From WHTK01 sp965197795 (GTDB taxonomy: Bacteria > Chloroflexota > Dehalococcoidia > DSTF01 > WHTK01): a DNA stretch of 64,000 nt. Every line of letters begins with the position of its first letter. Position 1 is the stretch's first letter. This document shows positions 17,514 through 25,625 of this stretch, one piece after another. Below the pieces are notes generated by a model. It did no database searches. It saw only the letters and a program-made list of their open reading frames with translations, and was not told the DNA's origin. The position numbers were made by a program, and so were the translations under genes. The stretch covers positions 2,542,001 through 2,606,000 of the forward strand of contig OZ240228.1 in the NCBI GenBank assembly GCA_965197795.1. Direction: 5' to 3'.

Positions 17514-18301
17514 GCTTTCGACCCACCAATACGGCCTTCGAAGGGTGACGACGCCTCGGCCAGGAAGCGCTTGGGCATGCGGCCGGCCAAAAAGGCGCTG
17601 CGACCAGCCTCGGCCGCGGCCTTCATCGCCGCCGCCATGAGCACGGGATCCCGCGCCCTGGACACGGCCGAGTTCAAAAGCAACCCATCGCAACCCAACT
17701 CGAACACCAGCGCGGCGTCGGAAGCAGTACCGACGCCTGCATCAACGATCACTGGGACTTGAGCACGGGCCTTGATCACCTCCAGGTTGTGCGGGTTACG
17801 GATACCGAGTCCAGTTCCGATCGGGGCAGCGAGGGGCATGACTGCGGCGCAGCCGATGTCCTCGAGCTTCTGCGCCGTCACAGGGTCGTCATTGGTGTAG
17901 GGCAGGACCACAAAGCCGCGCTTGACCAGGTCTCGGGCTGCGGTCAGCAGCTCCTCTGAGTCCGGCAATAACGTCTCGTCGTCCGCTATGACCTCAAGCT
18001 TTACGAGGTCTGTTTCCAGCGCCTCGCGGCCCAGTTCAGCCGTGAGCACGGCTTCCTTTGCCGTATAGCATCCGGCGGTGTTCGGCAAGACGTTCAAGCT
18101 GCGTTGTTCTAGCAGGGCGTAGACGTTCTCGCCTCTGTCATCACCGGCCCTCACTCGCCGTAAGGCGACGGTCACGAGCTCGGTCCCGGACGCCTCCAGC
18201 GATTCGAGCATCACCTGCATGCTCGGATAGCGGGAGCTACCAAGCAGCAGCCTCGAGTGCAGTGTCAGGGGACCTAAAGTCAACAGGTCAGTCTGGGTCA
18301 T
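17510..18301 (-). CDS. thiG: Thiazole synthase ThiG
   Basis: Thiazole synthase, 263 residues, a TIM barrel that condenses deoxyxylulose phosphate, dehydroglycine and ThiS thiocarboxylate. Visible: LHSRLLLGSSRYPS, TVALRRV, LPNTAGCYTAKEAVL, the Schiff-base Lys in TDLVKLEVIAD, VLPYTNDDPVTAQKL, PLAAPIGTGLGI, VPVIVDAGVGTASDAA and LLNSAVSRARDPVLMAAAMK. It starts two bases after thiS ends, as usual for the ThiS-ThiG pair. Dehydroglycine should come from ThiO in the same operon. Confidence 0.95.
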   Translation of the reverse strand: MTQTDLLTLGPLTLHSRLLLGSSRYPSMQVMLESLEASGTELVTVALRRVRAGDDRGENVYALLEQRSLNVLPNTAGCYTAKEAVLTAELGREALETDLVKLEVIADDETLLPDSEELLTAARDLVKRGFVVLPYTNDDPVTAQKLEDIGCAAVMPLAAPIGTGLGIRNPHNLEVIKARAQVPVIVDAGVGTASDAALVFELGCDGLLLNSAVSRARDPVLMAAAMKAAAEAGRSAFLAGRMPKRFLAEASSPFEGRIGGSKA

Positions 18302-18303
18302 AC

Positions 18304-18507
18304 CTAGCCTCCCTGGACTGCATGCACGACTTCAATTTCGTCGCCGTCCTCGATGGCCTGTGACCAGTCATCTTGTCGGACGATCTCGCCGTTGCGCGCC
18401 ACCGCGATGCCACGCCGCTCAGACGAGCCCGTGATCTCCTCGACGAGCGCGGCAATCGTCTTCGTCTTTCTGAGCACGGTCTCGGTTCCGTTGACCTTCG
18501 TGCGCAT
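18304..18507 (-). CDS. thiS: Sulfur carrier protein ThiS
   Basis: Ubiquitin-like sulfur carrier of 67 residues ending in the required Gly-Gly (HAVQGG), which is thiocarboxylated and passes sulfur to ThiG. IAVARNGEIVRQDDW and IEDGDEIEVVHAVQGG are typical ThiS. Its ATG overlaps the thiO stop (TGATG). ThiF, the activating adenylyltransferase, is not encoded in the window. Confidence 0.93.
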   Translation of the reverse strand: MRTKVNGTETVLRKTKTIAALVEEITGSSERRGIAVARNGEIVRQDDWSQAIEDGDEIEVVHAVQGG

Positions 18508-19643
18508 CAGATCTGCCTCGCCGATGCTGGGTCGAGCTGCAGTCGCATTGGATTGAAGGGCCGCGCCAAGTCAGGCGATGCGCCGCCGATCGCATCGGCG
18601 AGCAGCTTCGCAGTGATGGGCGCCAACAAGATACCGTGTCGATAGTGGCCCGTAGCGAGGAACAACCCCTCCACGGCCGTCGCGCCGATGGCGGGCAAGT
18701 TATCCCGCAGGGCGGGCCGCAGCCCTGCCGACGTTTCGGCGAGCTCCAGCTCGGCGATCCCGGGAAGGAGGCGCCAGGCCTCACGCAGTAGGTCCATGAC
18801 TGCCCAGGCCGTGATCGTTGTGTCGAAGCCCTGCTCCTCGCTAGTCGCTCCGACCACCAATTCGCCTTCCTCACGCGGGACCAGGTAAACGTCAGGCGTC
18901 CGCAGAACGTGGCGTGCCAGCCCCGGTCCTCGCAGGCGCAGGATCTGGCCTTTGACGGGCCGTAGAGGCAGCGGTCCGGCGGCCGAAGGCCAGACATCTC
19001 CACTCCAGACGCCTCCGGCCAGGAGGACCACTTCAGCGCGGATTTCCACCTCAGATGTTGCAGCACCGACGGCATGCCCAGCTTCAAGAATGGGTCGAGC
19101 TGCCTGGCCTTCGATAATCGTGTGGCCGGCTGTGACCAGAGCGACGGCGAGCGCCTTCGCCAGGCGCCTTGGATCTACCTGCTTATCGCTGGGAGAGAAC
19201 ACGCCGCCAATGACCCGCGGCGAAAGATACGGTTCCTTATCGATGGCTTCCTCTCGCGTTACCGCCTGCGACTTTAATCCCAGCCTCCGCTGCATGCCGG
19301 TCAGCCTCTCCAGCTCCTCTTCGTGGTCGCGGTGCAGGGCTACGAGCAGAGTGCCTTCCTCGCGATAGCCGCAGGCTAACCCAGCGCCCGTTTCAATCGC
19401 CTGGATCCACTCGGGATACAAACCGGAGCTCTCGATTGCGAGATCGACGAACGCGGGGTCTTCTGACTCCGCTTCAGTGACGGGCGCCAGCATCCCTGCC
19501 GCGACCTGACCGGCGCCGGAGCCAACTCGGTCACGCTCAAGCACGACGACGCTACGGCCGCGCAGCGCCAGTTCATGGGCGCAGGCAAGACCGATGACAC
19601 CGCCGCCGATGACAGCGACGTCTGCTTCAAGCTTTCGGGTCAC
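18507..19643 (-). CDS. thiO: Glycine oxidase ThiO
   Basis: FAD-dependent amine oxidase of the DAO family, 378 residues, which makes dehydroglycine with O2, so this thiamine route is aerobic. GTG 19643 is chosen because GAGGGG precedes it and it overlaps the end of thiE by 17 bases; a longer frame adds 25 residues. Visible: DVAVIGGGVIGLACAHELAL (FAD-binding GxGxxG), SGAGQVAAGMLAP, PSDKQVDPRRLAKAL, PVKGQILRLRGPG, ELAETSAGLRPALRDNLP and GHYRHGILLAPITAKLLADA. Confidence 0.92.
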   Translation of the reverse strand: MTRKLEADVAVIGGGVIGLACAHELALRGRSVVVLERDRVGSGAGQVAAGMLAPVTEAESEDPAFVDLAIESSGLYPEWIQAIETGAGLACGYREEGTLLVALHRDHEEELERLTGMQRRLGLKSQAVTREEAIDKEPYLSPRVIGGVFSPSDKQVDPRRLAKALAVALVTAGHTIIEGQAARPILEAGHAVGAATSEVEIRAEVVLLAGGVWSGDVWPSAAGPLPLRPVKGQILRLRGPGLARHVLRTPDVYLVPREEGELVVGATSEEQGFDTTITAWAVMDLLREAWRLLPGIAELELAETSAGLRPALRDNLPAIGATAVEGLFLATGHYRHGILLAPITAKLLADAIGGASPDLARPFNPMRLQLDPASARQI

Positions 19644-20298
19644 TTGCCCCTCCCGCGTGGCGCGCCAGCCACTCTGCAATCGCCTGGGCGAACTCGCGTG
19701 CCGCTGCCTCGGGGTCATCGGCGCAGGTGATCTCTGACAGTACCGCTACGCCGTAAGCGCCCGCGTCCAGTACTTCTCCAACTCGCTCCACCGAGATGCT
19801 GCCGATTGCGATCACCGGGACCGGGCACTCGCTGACGATCGCGCTCAGCTGCCCGACACCTAGTACCGGTGCCGGGTTGGCCTTGGAGCGCGTACCGTAA
19901 ACAGGGCCCACACCGATGTAGTCGACGGGCTGCTGCCAGACATGCCGCGCCTCTTCGATGCTGTTGGCCGTCCCGCCGATAAGGACTTCTGGCCCTAGTA
20001 GACGCCGCGCCACATCGACGGGCAGGTCATCCCGTCCCAGATGCAGACCCTGGGCGCTGACGGCCGCCGTGACATCGACGCGGTCATCGACAATGCAACT
20101 GGAGCCGTTCTCGACGCAAGCCAGAGCAACAGCAGTTGCATCCTGAATGAGCTCGCGCGTCAAACGCGGCCGCTTCTCCCGGAACTGCACAGTGTCGGCG
20201 CCGCCTCGCGTCGTTAGTGCGGCGAGCTCGCCGTGCGAGCAACGCGTCTGCAGCACCTCGTCCGTGATTACGTGTAGACGCCCCAGTTTGGCTTGCAT
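19627..20298 (-). CDS. thiE: Thiamine-phosphate synthase ThiE
   Basis: Thiamine-phosphate synthase, 223 residues, joining HMP-diphosphate to the thiazole phosphate. Visible: LGRLHVITDEVL, GGADTVQFREKRP, IVDDRVDVTAAVSAQGLHLG, GGTANSIEEA, VDYIGVGPVYGTRSKANPAP, VPVIAIGSISVERV and GAYGVAVLSEI. It is the first gene of the thiamine operon and lies about 90 bases downstream of the TPP riboswitch, so the whole seven-gene unit should be repressed by thiamine diphosphate. Confidence 0.95.
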   Translation of the reverse strand: MQAKLGRLHVITDEVLQTRCSHGELAALTTRGGADTVQFREKRPRLTRELIQDATAVALACVENGSSCIVDDRVDVTAAVSAQGLHLGRDDLPVDVARRLLGPEVLIGGTANSIEEARHVWQQPVDYIGVGPVYGTRSKANPAPVLGVGQLSAIVSECPVPVIAIGSISVERVGEVLDAGAYGVAVLSEITCADDPEAAAREFAQAIAEWLARHAGGASDPKA

Positions 20299-20389
20299 GG
20301 GAGCAACCTCCGACGCCCGGGTCTGGAGGCCAGTCGCGGATCAGACGTAAGACAGAGACGCGCTAAAGGGAGTAAAGCTGTCGGTGTCA

Positions 20390-20470
20390 TCGACTTCCCT
20401 ACGCCGGCATTACCCGGATCAGGTCCGCGGGTGTGCTCTCAGGCTCCGCTACAGGAACCACCCCGAACGA
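20390..20470 (-). promoter_or_regulatory. TPP riboswitch (THI element)
   Basis: In the minus direction GGGGTGG near 20465, CTGAGAGCACACCC, then GGACCTGATCCGGGTAATGC and CGGCGTAGGGAAG match the conserved core of the thiamine-diphosphate aptamer. It sits in the leader of thiE and is expected to shut down the operon when TPP is plentiful, by termination or by masking the ribosome site; which one is not clear from the expression platform. Confidence 0.93.
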
Positions 20471-20519
20471 CAAGGTCAAAGGTACTCCAAGAGATAGCCC
20501 AGCCGCAATGGCTTGTACT

Positions 20520-21463
20520 GGTTCTGTCAGAACTCAGGGCTTTCCAGGCACGGAGGCAAGCTGACTCAGAAGCTGGGCCCGGGTTAGGCGACCAACTCCG
20601 CCATCAGGGTTGACCATCTGCTGCTGAAGATCTGGCGACTGCGTGATGCTGAAACTCTTTCGCCTCGGGGATTTCGGACACGCAGGTAATGGCGCAGCTC
20701 GTCGAAGGCAGTGCAGAAACGGCTGGCTGAATCGAATCGGCCGAAACCCAGCATCGGGTAGTAGCGTTGCTTGAGTGGCCGATGATCCTGCTCGATACGG
20801 TTGTTGAGGTACTGGTTCTGCCGGTGCAGCACCTTGCGACCGACGATCCAGCGAACGGCCTTCTTGTAGGCTGGGTGTTTGTCTGTGGTCAGACGTAGCG
20901 GTCTGCGCGGAGAAGCGTCCAGCAGCCGTCCCAAGAAGCGCCGTGCTGCCTGCCGGTCACGGTGCTCACTGAGCATCGAGTCTAGGAGGTTGCCGTCTCG
21001 ATCGATCGCCCTGTAGAGGTAGCACCAGCGGCCGCTGACTTTGACCTAGGTTTCGTCGAGATACCAGGAACGGCCGGCGTTGCCGCGACGTTTGGCCCGT
21101 AGCCGCTCACTAACCATGGGTGCAAAGCGGAACTCCCAGCTGCGGATGGTCTCGTGACTGACTTCGAAGCCACGCTGCAGCAGGAGCTCAGCGACTTCGC
21201 GAAATCCGAGCTTGTAGCGCAGACGCCAGAGGACGGCGAGCAACACGACGTCGGTAGGCAACTGGAGATCGTTGAAGGGCGAACCAGTGCGTTCGTTGAA
21301 GCGAAGCCGACATGCTCGGCAGGAGAAAGTCCGGTAGCCAAGCGAGGTGCGGTGCTGCCTCTTGGAGATAGACCTCGATAGACAATGCGGGCAGGTCATG
21401 AGCAGCTCCTCGTCTCGGTTTAGACGATGCTACCCTGCTCGCGCTCTGAGTTCTGACAGAACC
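20520..21463 (-). mobile_element. IS6-type insertion sequence
   Basis: Complete element of 944 bases bounded by perfect 18-base inverted repeats GGTTCTGTCAGAACTCAG (20520-20537 and, inverted, 21446-21463). It holds a single IS6-family transposase frame, interrupted by one TAG. No 8-base target duplication is visible (flanks CTTGTACT and CCCAGCAA). Its left end is only about 50 bases from the TPP riboswitch, in the place where the thiamine promoter is expected. Confidence 0.85.
20584..21399 (-). pseudogene. IS6-family transposase with in-frame TAG
   Basis: DDE transposase of about 271 residues read through. The N-terminal zinc finger (CPHC...CRAC) is followed by helix-turn-helix FEVSHETIRSWEFRF, the first catalytic Asp in WYLDET, then TAG at 21048-21046 where relatives have Tyr (DETYVKV). 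It continues in frame with GRWCYLYRAIDRDG, the second Asp in RLTTDKHPAY and the Glu in YLNNRIEQDHRPLKQRY. Otherwise intact, so the inactivation is recent. Confidence 0.8.
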
Positions 21464-21503
21464 CCCAGCAAGTGAGAAAGGCGCCTGCTTCTGGAGTGCT
21501 GGG

Positions 21504-21886
21504 TTATTGCTGTAAAGGAATGGTGTCTTTGAAGAAGATCTCGCTTTCGCGAGCCAACGAGATGTGGAGATCTCCATGCGCTTCGAATAGGAATGACAAG
21601 CTGACCCTGCTGGTGCCAATGGTTACCGAAGATGTGACCAAGCCGCGCCCACCGTCTTTCCGGGGATACTCGAGCCTGGCCTCCACTTCAGCTTCTGGGT
21701 CCTCATCCTCCGACCGGAAGATAACCTCAAAATGGACAGCATGACCAATCATCTCGGAGCCAAAACGCCAGACGGCGGATTGACTGCGGGGATCTAAAAT
21801 GTGCCCGCGCGCCTCGATGCCGATTACCTCTAGCGTGGCCTATCCCCTGTACGTCTTCAGCGAAATCCGGACTTTTCGGCCTGATA
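21504..21886 (-). pseudogene. Hypothetical protein, 5'-truncated, in-frame TAG
   Basis: An 82-residue frame starts at ATG 21752, but coding-like sequence continues upstream: KVRISLKTYRG, a TAG near 21852, then ATLEVIGIEARGHILDPRSQ and SAVWRFGSEMIGHAVHFEVI. The whole looks like a beta-rich domain of about 125 residues, ending IFFKDTIPLQQ. Family not recognised. The upstream end abuts an IS3-type fragment, which probably removed the 5' part. Confidence 0.4.
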
Positions 21887-21887
21887 T

Positions 21888-22214
21888 CTAATGGAGACTT
21901 TGGTCGCTGGCTTGCTCCTTTGCCGCCCGATAGTACTGCCTTCTTAGCTGCCTGGTTTTCTGCTTGACCTCCTCTCGTGTGGCCAAGATGGTTTGCCGCC
22001 TACCCTGGTAGACATCGGCCGGGGTGACATTGCCGATGCCCTCGTGATAGCGGCGGTGGTTGTAGTAGTCCACGAAGCCGGCGATAGCTGCCTCGAGAGC
22101 CAGGTTCTGCCTCGTAGCGCCGCTCAGTGTCCGCGTTTCTGGAGGCAAACGCAGAAACCGGACGGTGTTCTTCGTCTCCCGCTCCGTGACAAATACAAGC
22201 GTCTGTCGCTCCAT
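21888..22214 (-). pseudogene. IS3-type transposase C-terminal fragment
   Basis: The last 70 residues (EAAIAGFVDYYNHRRYHEGI, then GNVTPADVYQGRRQTIL) are the end of an IS3/IS481-like integrase-core transposase. The first 35 residues (MERQTLVFVTERETKNTVRF) do not belong to that family, so the frame is a fusion across a junction near 22110. A related stretch of about 45 bases recurs at 60260-60305. Confidence 0.5.
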
Positions 22215-22433
22215 CGATGCCTCCTCGGCCTTCCCCTAAGTCCGCTAGCGTACGCCGCCCCTGAAGAGCTGGCAAACCCCGTGACGATCGCCGCTAGCTG
22301 CGACAAGTAATCCCCGCGTCCACGTTTCCGGGAATGATTCAGGACATACCGCGCATTGCAACCCTGCTCAGGCGGCACGACGTCTTGTTTCACTGCGACG
22401 CGGATTGCCGCGAGAGCGCGGGGGGGACGCGCA

Positions 22434-22652
22434 CGGGCTGCTCTTCGAGCTATCGGCCAATGCCGGTCGCGTGATGACCTACGACTGGCTACTGCAACGG
22501 GTCTTGGGGGCTGCGGGGCTCCGGCGACTCGCGGCGGGTACGCACCGCCGCCAAGCAACTCCGCCGCAAGCTGGGCAACGGCGCCAACAACCCCACCTAC
22601 ATCCTCAACAAGCCCCGCGTCGGTTACCGCATGGAGAAAGGGATCATACGAA
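22434..22652 (+). pseudogene. OmpR-type response regulator C-terminal fragment
   Basis: Decayed copy of the winged-helix DNA-binding end of the regulator at 45.8-46.9 kb: LLFELSANAGRVMTYDWLLQ, then a frameshift, then KQLRRKLGNGANNPTYILNK-like sequence in another frame. Much of the DNA is identical to 46646-46848. It has lost the receiver domain, so it cannot be a working regulator. Confidence 0.6.
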
Positions 22653-22753
22653 CATATGCTCGCTAGCCGAAGGGGCTGGTTGGAGCGAGAACCGGGTCGC
22701 CGAGCGAGGGATAAATGGAGACCGCTGCAAAAACTGCGGTGGCTTCCCCTAGA

Positions 22754-22778
22754 ACCGTTTGAAACGGTCTCTTTTCTT
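22754..22778 (+). terminator. Short hairpin with T-rich tail
   Basis: ACCGTTTGAAACGGT followed by CTCTTTTCTT. In the plus direction it resembles a Rho-independent terminator; on the minus strand it lies at the end of the dUTPase gene without a T run. Confidence 0.35.
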
Positions 22779-23233
22779 CAGCGGCCCGTGGAACCCATCC
22801 CCGATGTACCTCGAGATGTGCTATCAAGTCTGTCACTGACTACGAGGTCGGCGCTGACGGTCATCAACAGGATTAGCTGTGCGATACGATCGCCTGCCGT
22901 GATTTTGTAATCAGCGGAGCTCAGGTTCTTGAGCTCGACCATCACCTCGCCTCTAAAATCACTGTCGATCCATCCAGCGCCGACCTCCAAATTGAACTTG
23001 GTCGACAAGCTGGAGCGGGATGCAATACGGCCAACAGTGCCGATTGGCAATTCAAAAGCGAGTCCGAGTGGCACAAGACATCTGCCGATGTCCACGGTTC
23101 CAATTGCTGAGGTGGTAGCTGCAGGAATTACAGCGTCTACACCTGCGTACAAATCGTAACCAGCGCTACCATCGGTCATCCGTGTAGGGATCTGAGCTCG
23201 GTCACTGAGCAGACTAATTCTGACCCCTACCAT
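22778..23233 (-). CDS. dut: dUTP diphosphatase (trimeric dUTPase)
   Basis: Trimeric dUTPase family, 151 residues, hydrolysing dUTP to dUMP and keeping uracil out of DNA. All five family motifs are present: SAGYDLYAG (1), GRIASRSSLSTKF (2), AGWIDSDFRGEVMVELKN (3, catalytic Asp), GDRIAQLIL (4) and RGTSGMGSTGR (5, glycine-rich tail). Its start overlaps the preceding small gene by 20 bases, suggesting a two-gene unit. It lies among mobile debris, so phage or element origin is possible. Confidence 0.9.
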   Translation of the reverse strand: MVGVRISLLSDRAQIPTRMTDGSAGYDLYAGVDAVIPAATTSAIGTVDIGRCLVPLGLAFELPIGTVGRIASRSSLSTKFNLEVGAGWIDSDFRGEVMVELKNLSSADYKITAGDRIAQLILLMTVSADLVVSDRLDSTSRGTSGMGSTGR

Positions 23234-23642
23234 TCCACTGCCCCCTTTTCACGATACAGTGGTCTGCCGACGCGCCAATCAAAGGAAAGTAACCAAGACG
23301 GGTCAAGAGATCACTGAGCCTACGGTTGGTAGTGTACCGGGCACCTGACCCAACGTATTCTTGTTCCAGCAAACTCCAATTGGACTGTAAGTCCCTCCAC
23401 AGGATCTCCGCGCTTTCGGAGCTATGGCACGTCAGGGCGATCACGCAATCCGATAGCATGAAAACAGTACTGTCGAGGTATCGCGCAACCTTACTTCGTT
23501 TCGGTTGGCCGACCCTTGGCAGTAACACCATTGGGCCGACTGCGCAACGCCCGAGGCGACTGCGGACTTCAAAATATGAGGAGATCGTAAAGTCCTGGAG
23601 GTGAGTTGAATGGACAAAAGGTATTGAATCTGTATCGCCCAA
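23214..23642 (-). CDS. Hypothetical protein upstream of dUTPase
   Basis: 142 residues from a TTG at 23642, with GGAG close by; start uncertain. No family recognised. It has SYFEVRSRLGRCAVGPMVLL near the start and CVIALTCHSSESAEILWRDL in the middle; composition looks like a folded soluble protein. It overlaps the dUTPase start, so the two are probably translated together. Confidence 0.5.
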   Translation of the reverse strand: MGDTDSIPFVHSTHLQDFTISSYFEVRSRLGRCAVGPMVLLPRVGQPKRSKVARYLDSTVFMLSDCVIALTCHSSESAEILWRDLQSNWSLLEQEYVGSGARYTTNRRLSDLLTRLGYFPLIGASADHCIVKRGQWNGRGQN

Positions 23643-23751
23643 GCTCCGCTGAATCTTGCTTACCGCAGTTGTGCCTCTTACGAGCCTCCTTCGGGCACAA
23701 GCCTGATTTCCTGACTATCAAGCCTACTTACCTATTTAAATGATGGTGTCA

Positions 23752-24408
23752 TGCCAGGGTGTCACCGGGCATCTGAAGGCCCACTCGGCCTTTTCAAAGA
23801 GAGCCGCGGCCCGAAGGTAACCGGGGGCGCGGCACGAGGACTTAGCGGCGAGCAGATCCACCGGCTCCTGAACATCGTGCCCGCTACGCCTGTCGGCCTG
23901 CGGGACCGGGCGATCATCCTGACGCTTGTCTTTACGGGGCGTCGCCGCGCGGAGGTGTTGGGCATGACGGCGGGCAGCATATCCGTAGAGAACGCGACGG
24001 TCTTCTACAGCTATCGGGGCAAGGGCGGCAAGACGGGAAGGCGCGAGCTGCCGCGGCCGGCGTGTGAGGCGACTTGCACCTGGTTGGAGTGTGGGGGCAA
24101 GGATCTCACCATGATGCGGCCGGACGAATCGCTCTGGCCGGACACGCGAGGCGGACGCGGCATCACGAGCGGCACTTTCTACACCAACCTGCGGTGCTAC
24201 CTGCAGAAGACGAGCTTGCCGTTGGGTGGTGCGCACATCTTCAGGCATTCAGCCGCAAGGCGCAGGGCGCGACTTGGGCGAGACGGTCGAAGACGTGTCG
24301 CGGTTCCTCGACCACTCCAGCCTGGCTGTGACGACGACCTACCTGCGGCGTCTCGAGGGGCTGGAGGACCAGAGCTGGGCGAAGGTGGCAGAGGCGATCG
24401 GGGTCTAG
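23752..24408 (+). pseudogene. Tyrosine recombinase A, N-truncated, frameshifted (copy 3)
   Basis: Catalytic domain of a XerC/D-type integrase: LRDRAIILTLVFTGRRRAEV (catalytic Arg), SYRGKGGKTGRRELP (Lys), IFRHSAA (HxxR region), then a frameshift near 24265 and GETVEDVSRFLDHSSLAVTT with the Tyr nucleophile, ending KVAEAIGV. Most of the core-binding domain is missing at the 5' end. It lies about 190 bases upstream of recombinase B, the same order as at 4.6-5.1 kb, so A and B form a two-recombinase unit. Confidence 0.75.
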
Positions 24409-24420
24409 CCTTTCTATGCG

Positions 24421-24456
24421 ACCTCCATCCAGTGAGATCTCTCACTGGATGGAGGT
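24421..24456. terminator. Perfect 16-bp hairpin between recombinases A and B
   Basis: ACCTCCATCCAGTGAG and CTCACTGGATGGAGGT are exact complements around a 4-base loop. It is placed like a terminator of gene A but lacks a T run. In the copy at 4770 the same hairpin has decayed. It could also be a recombinase binding site. Confidence 0.5.
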
Positions 24457-24530
24457 TGCAGCAGCGTCGTCCTCCCGCGCTGCTACAGGCGAGTCCGTAG
24501 CTGAGGCTACGTTCTTTCTGCTCCCTGACA

Positions 24531-24598
24531 CCGCAAGCTTGACTTCATCCCCGACAAGAGTGAGTTATGTGTGACCACCGGACTTAAGGAGGTTGCAC
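24531..24598 (+). promoter_or_regulatory. Conserved leader of recombinase B
   Basis: CTTGACTT, GAGTGAGTTATGTGTGACCACC and GGACTTAAGGAGGTTGCAC precede the start; the AAGGAGG ribosome site lies 5 bases before TTG 24599. The same leader stands at 4866-4935 (AAGCAGG variant) and 61096-61157 (AAGGGAGG, ATG start). TTGACTT may serve as a -35 box. Confidence 0.45.
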
Positions 24599-25493
24599 TT
24601 GCCAATACTCGACCAGCTCATCCCTCTCTATCTCACAGCCTGCACAGTAGAAGGCAAGACGGACCGCACGGTCCAGTCCTACGCCGAGACGCTGCGCCAG
24701 TTCCAAGGGGCGGTGCGCGAGCTTGGCCTGCCGGAGAATAGAATATAGAAGCCTTCGGGCCGGCCCACGTCTACCTCTTCATGGGCTGGGTGCGCGACCG
24801 CGGCGTGAGCGCCGGTACTCAGCACCGCCGCCAGCGTGAGGTCAAGGCGTTCTTCTCCTGGTGCCGACGCCTGGACTACGTCGAGGAGAACCCGTTCATG
24901 CGGGTGCCGATGGTCCGGCGCGAGCAGAAGGTCGTCCAGCCGTTTACTAAAGACGACCTAACGACCTTGCTTGCTGCCTGCAATCCCAAGACCTACGTGG
25001 GCTCTCGCATGAGGGCGATGATCCTCTTCCTCCTAGATACCGGCGTGCGCTCAAGCGAGCTCGTCTCGCTTGAGCTTTGCGATGTCCTCTTCGACGAGGG
25101 CCGTGTCCGCGTCCTTCAAGGCAAGGGACGGAAGCAGCGCTGGACGGCGATAAGCGAAGTAGCCCTCGCTGCCCTCAGAACCTACCTAGACGACTTTCGC
25201 GGCTGGAGCGAAGGCCACCTCTTCCAGACCGTAGACGGCCAACCGCTTCGTAATCACCATATGAACGTTATGTTCACTCGTCACGGCCTGAGGGCTGGGG
25301 TGAGACAGGTCAACCCCCACCGCTTCCGTCACACCTTCGCTACCTGGGCGATCAGAGTCAATGCCCGCGAGCTCGATGTCCAGTACCTCTTGGTCACTCA
25401 AGCCCGATGATGGTCCGTCGCTACTCCGCGACCTACGACTCAGAGCAGGCGGCAAAGGCGCACGCTGCCTTCAGTCCGGCGATGCAGTTGTAG
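24599..25493 (+). pseudogene. Tyrosine recombinase B, near full length, two indels (copy 3)
   Basis: The most complete copy: core-binding domain from LPILDQLIPLYLTACTVEGK, catalytic Arg in LLDTGVRSSELVSLEL, Lys in LQGKGRKQRWTAIS, HRFRHTFATWAIR, then a one-base deletion in the LLGHSSPMMVRRYSATY region (read as LLVTQAR-stop), and a tail AKAHAAFSPAMQL. A second indel near 24740 (GAGAATAGAATATAG) splits the N-terminal domain. Integrity of the active site is lost only through these indels. Confidence 0.8.
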
Positions 25494-25625
25494 GGGATGG
25501 GGAGGTGAGGTAGCAGGCCGGGCTCGAGGAAGGCGGATTCGGTCAGCATCCGTTAGGCGGGGCCGGCGAGCGGCCAAGGAGCCCATGGCGTAAAATCGGG
25601 CAGCCAGCAGTCACATTAATCAGGC

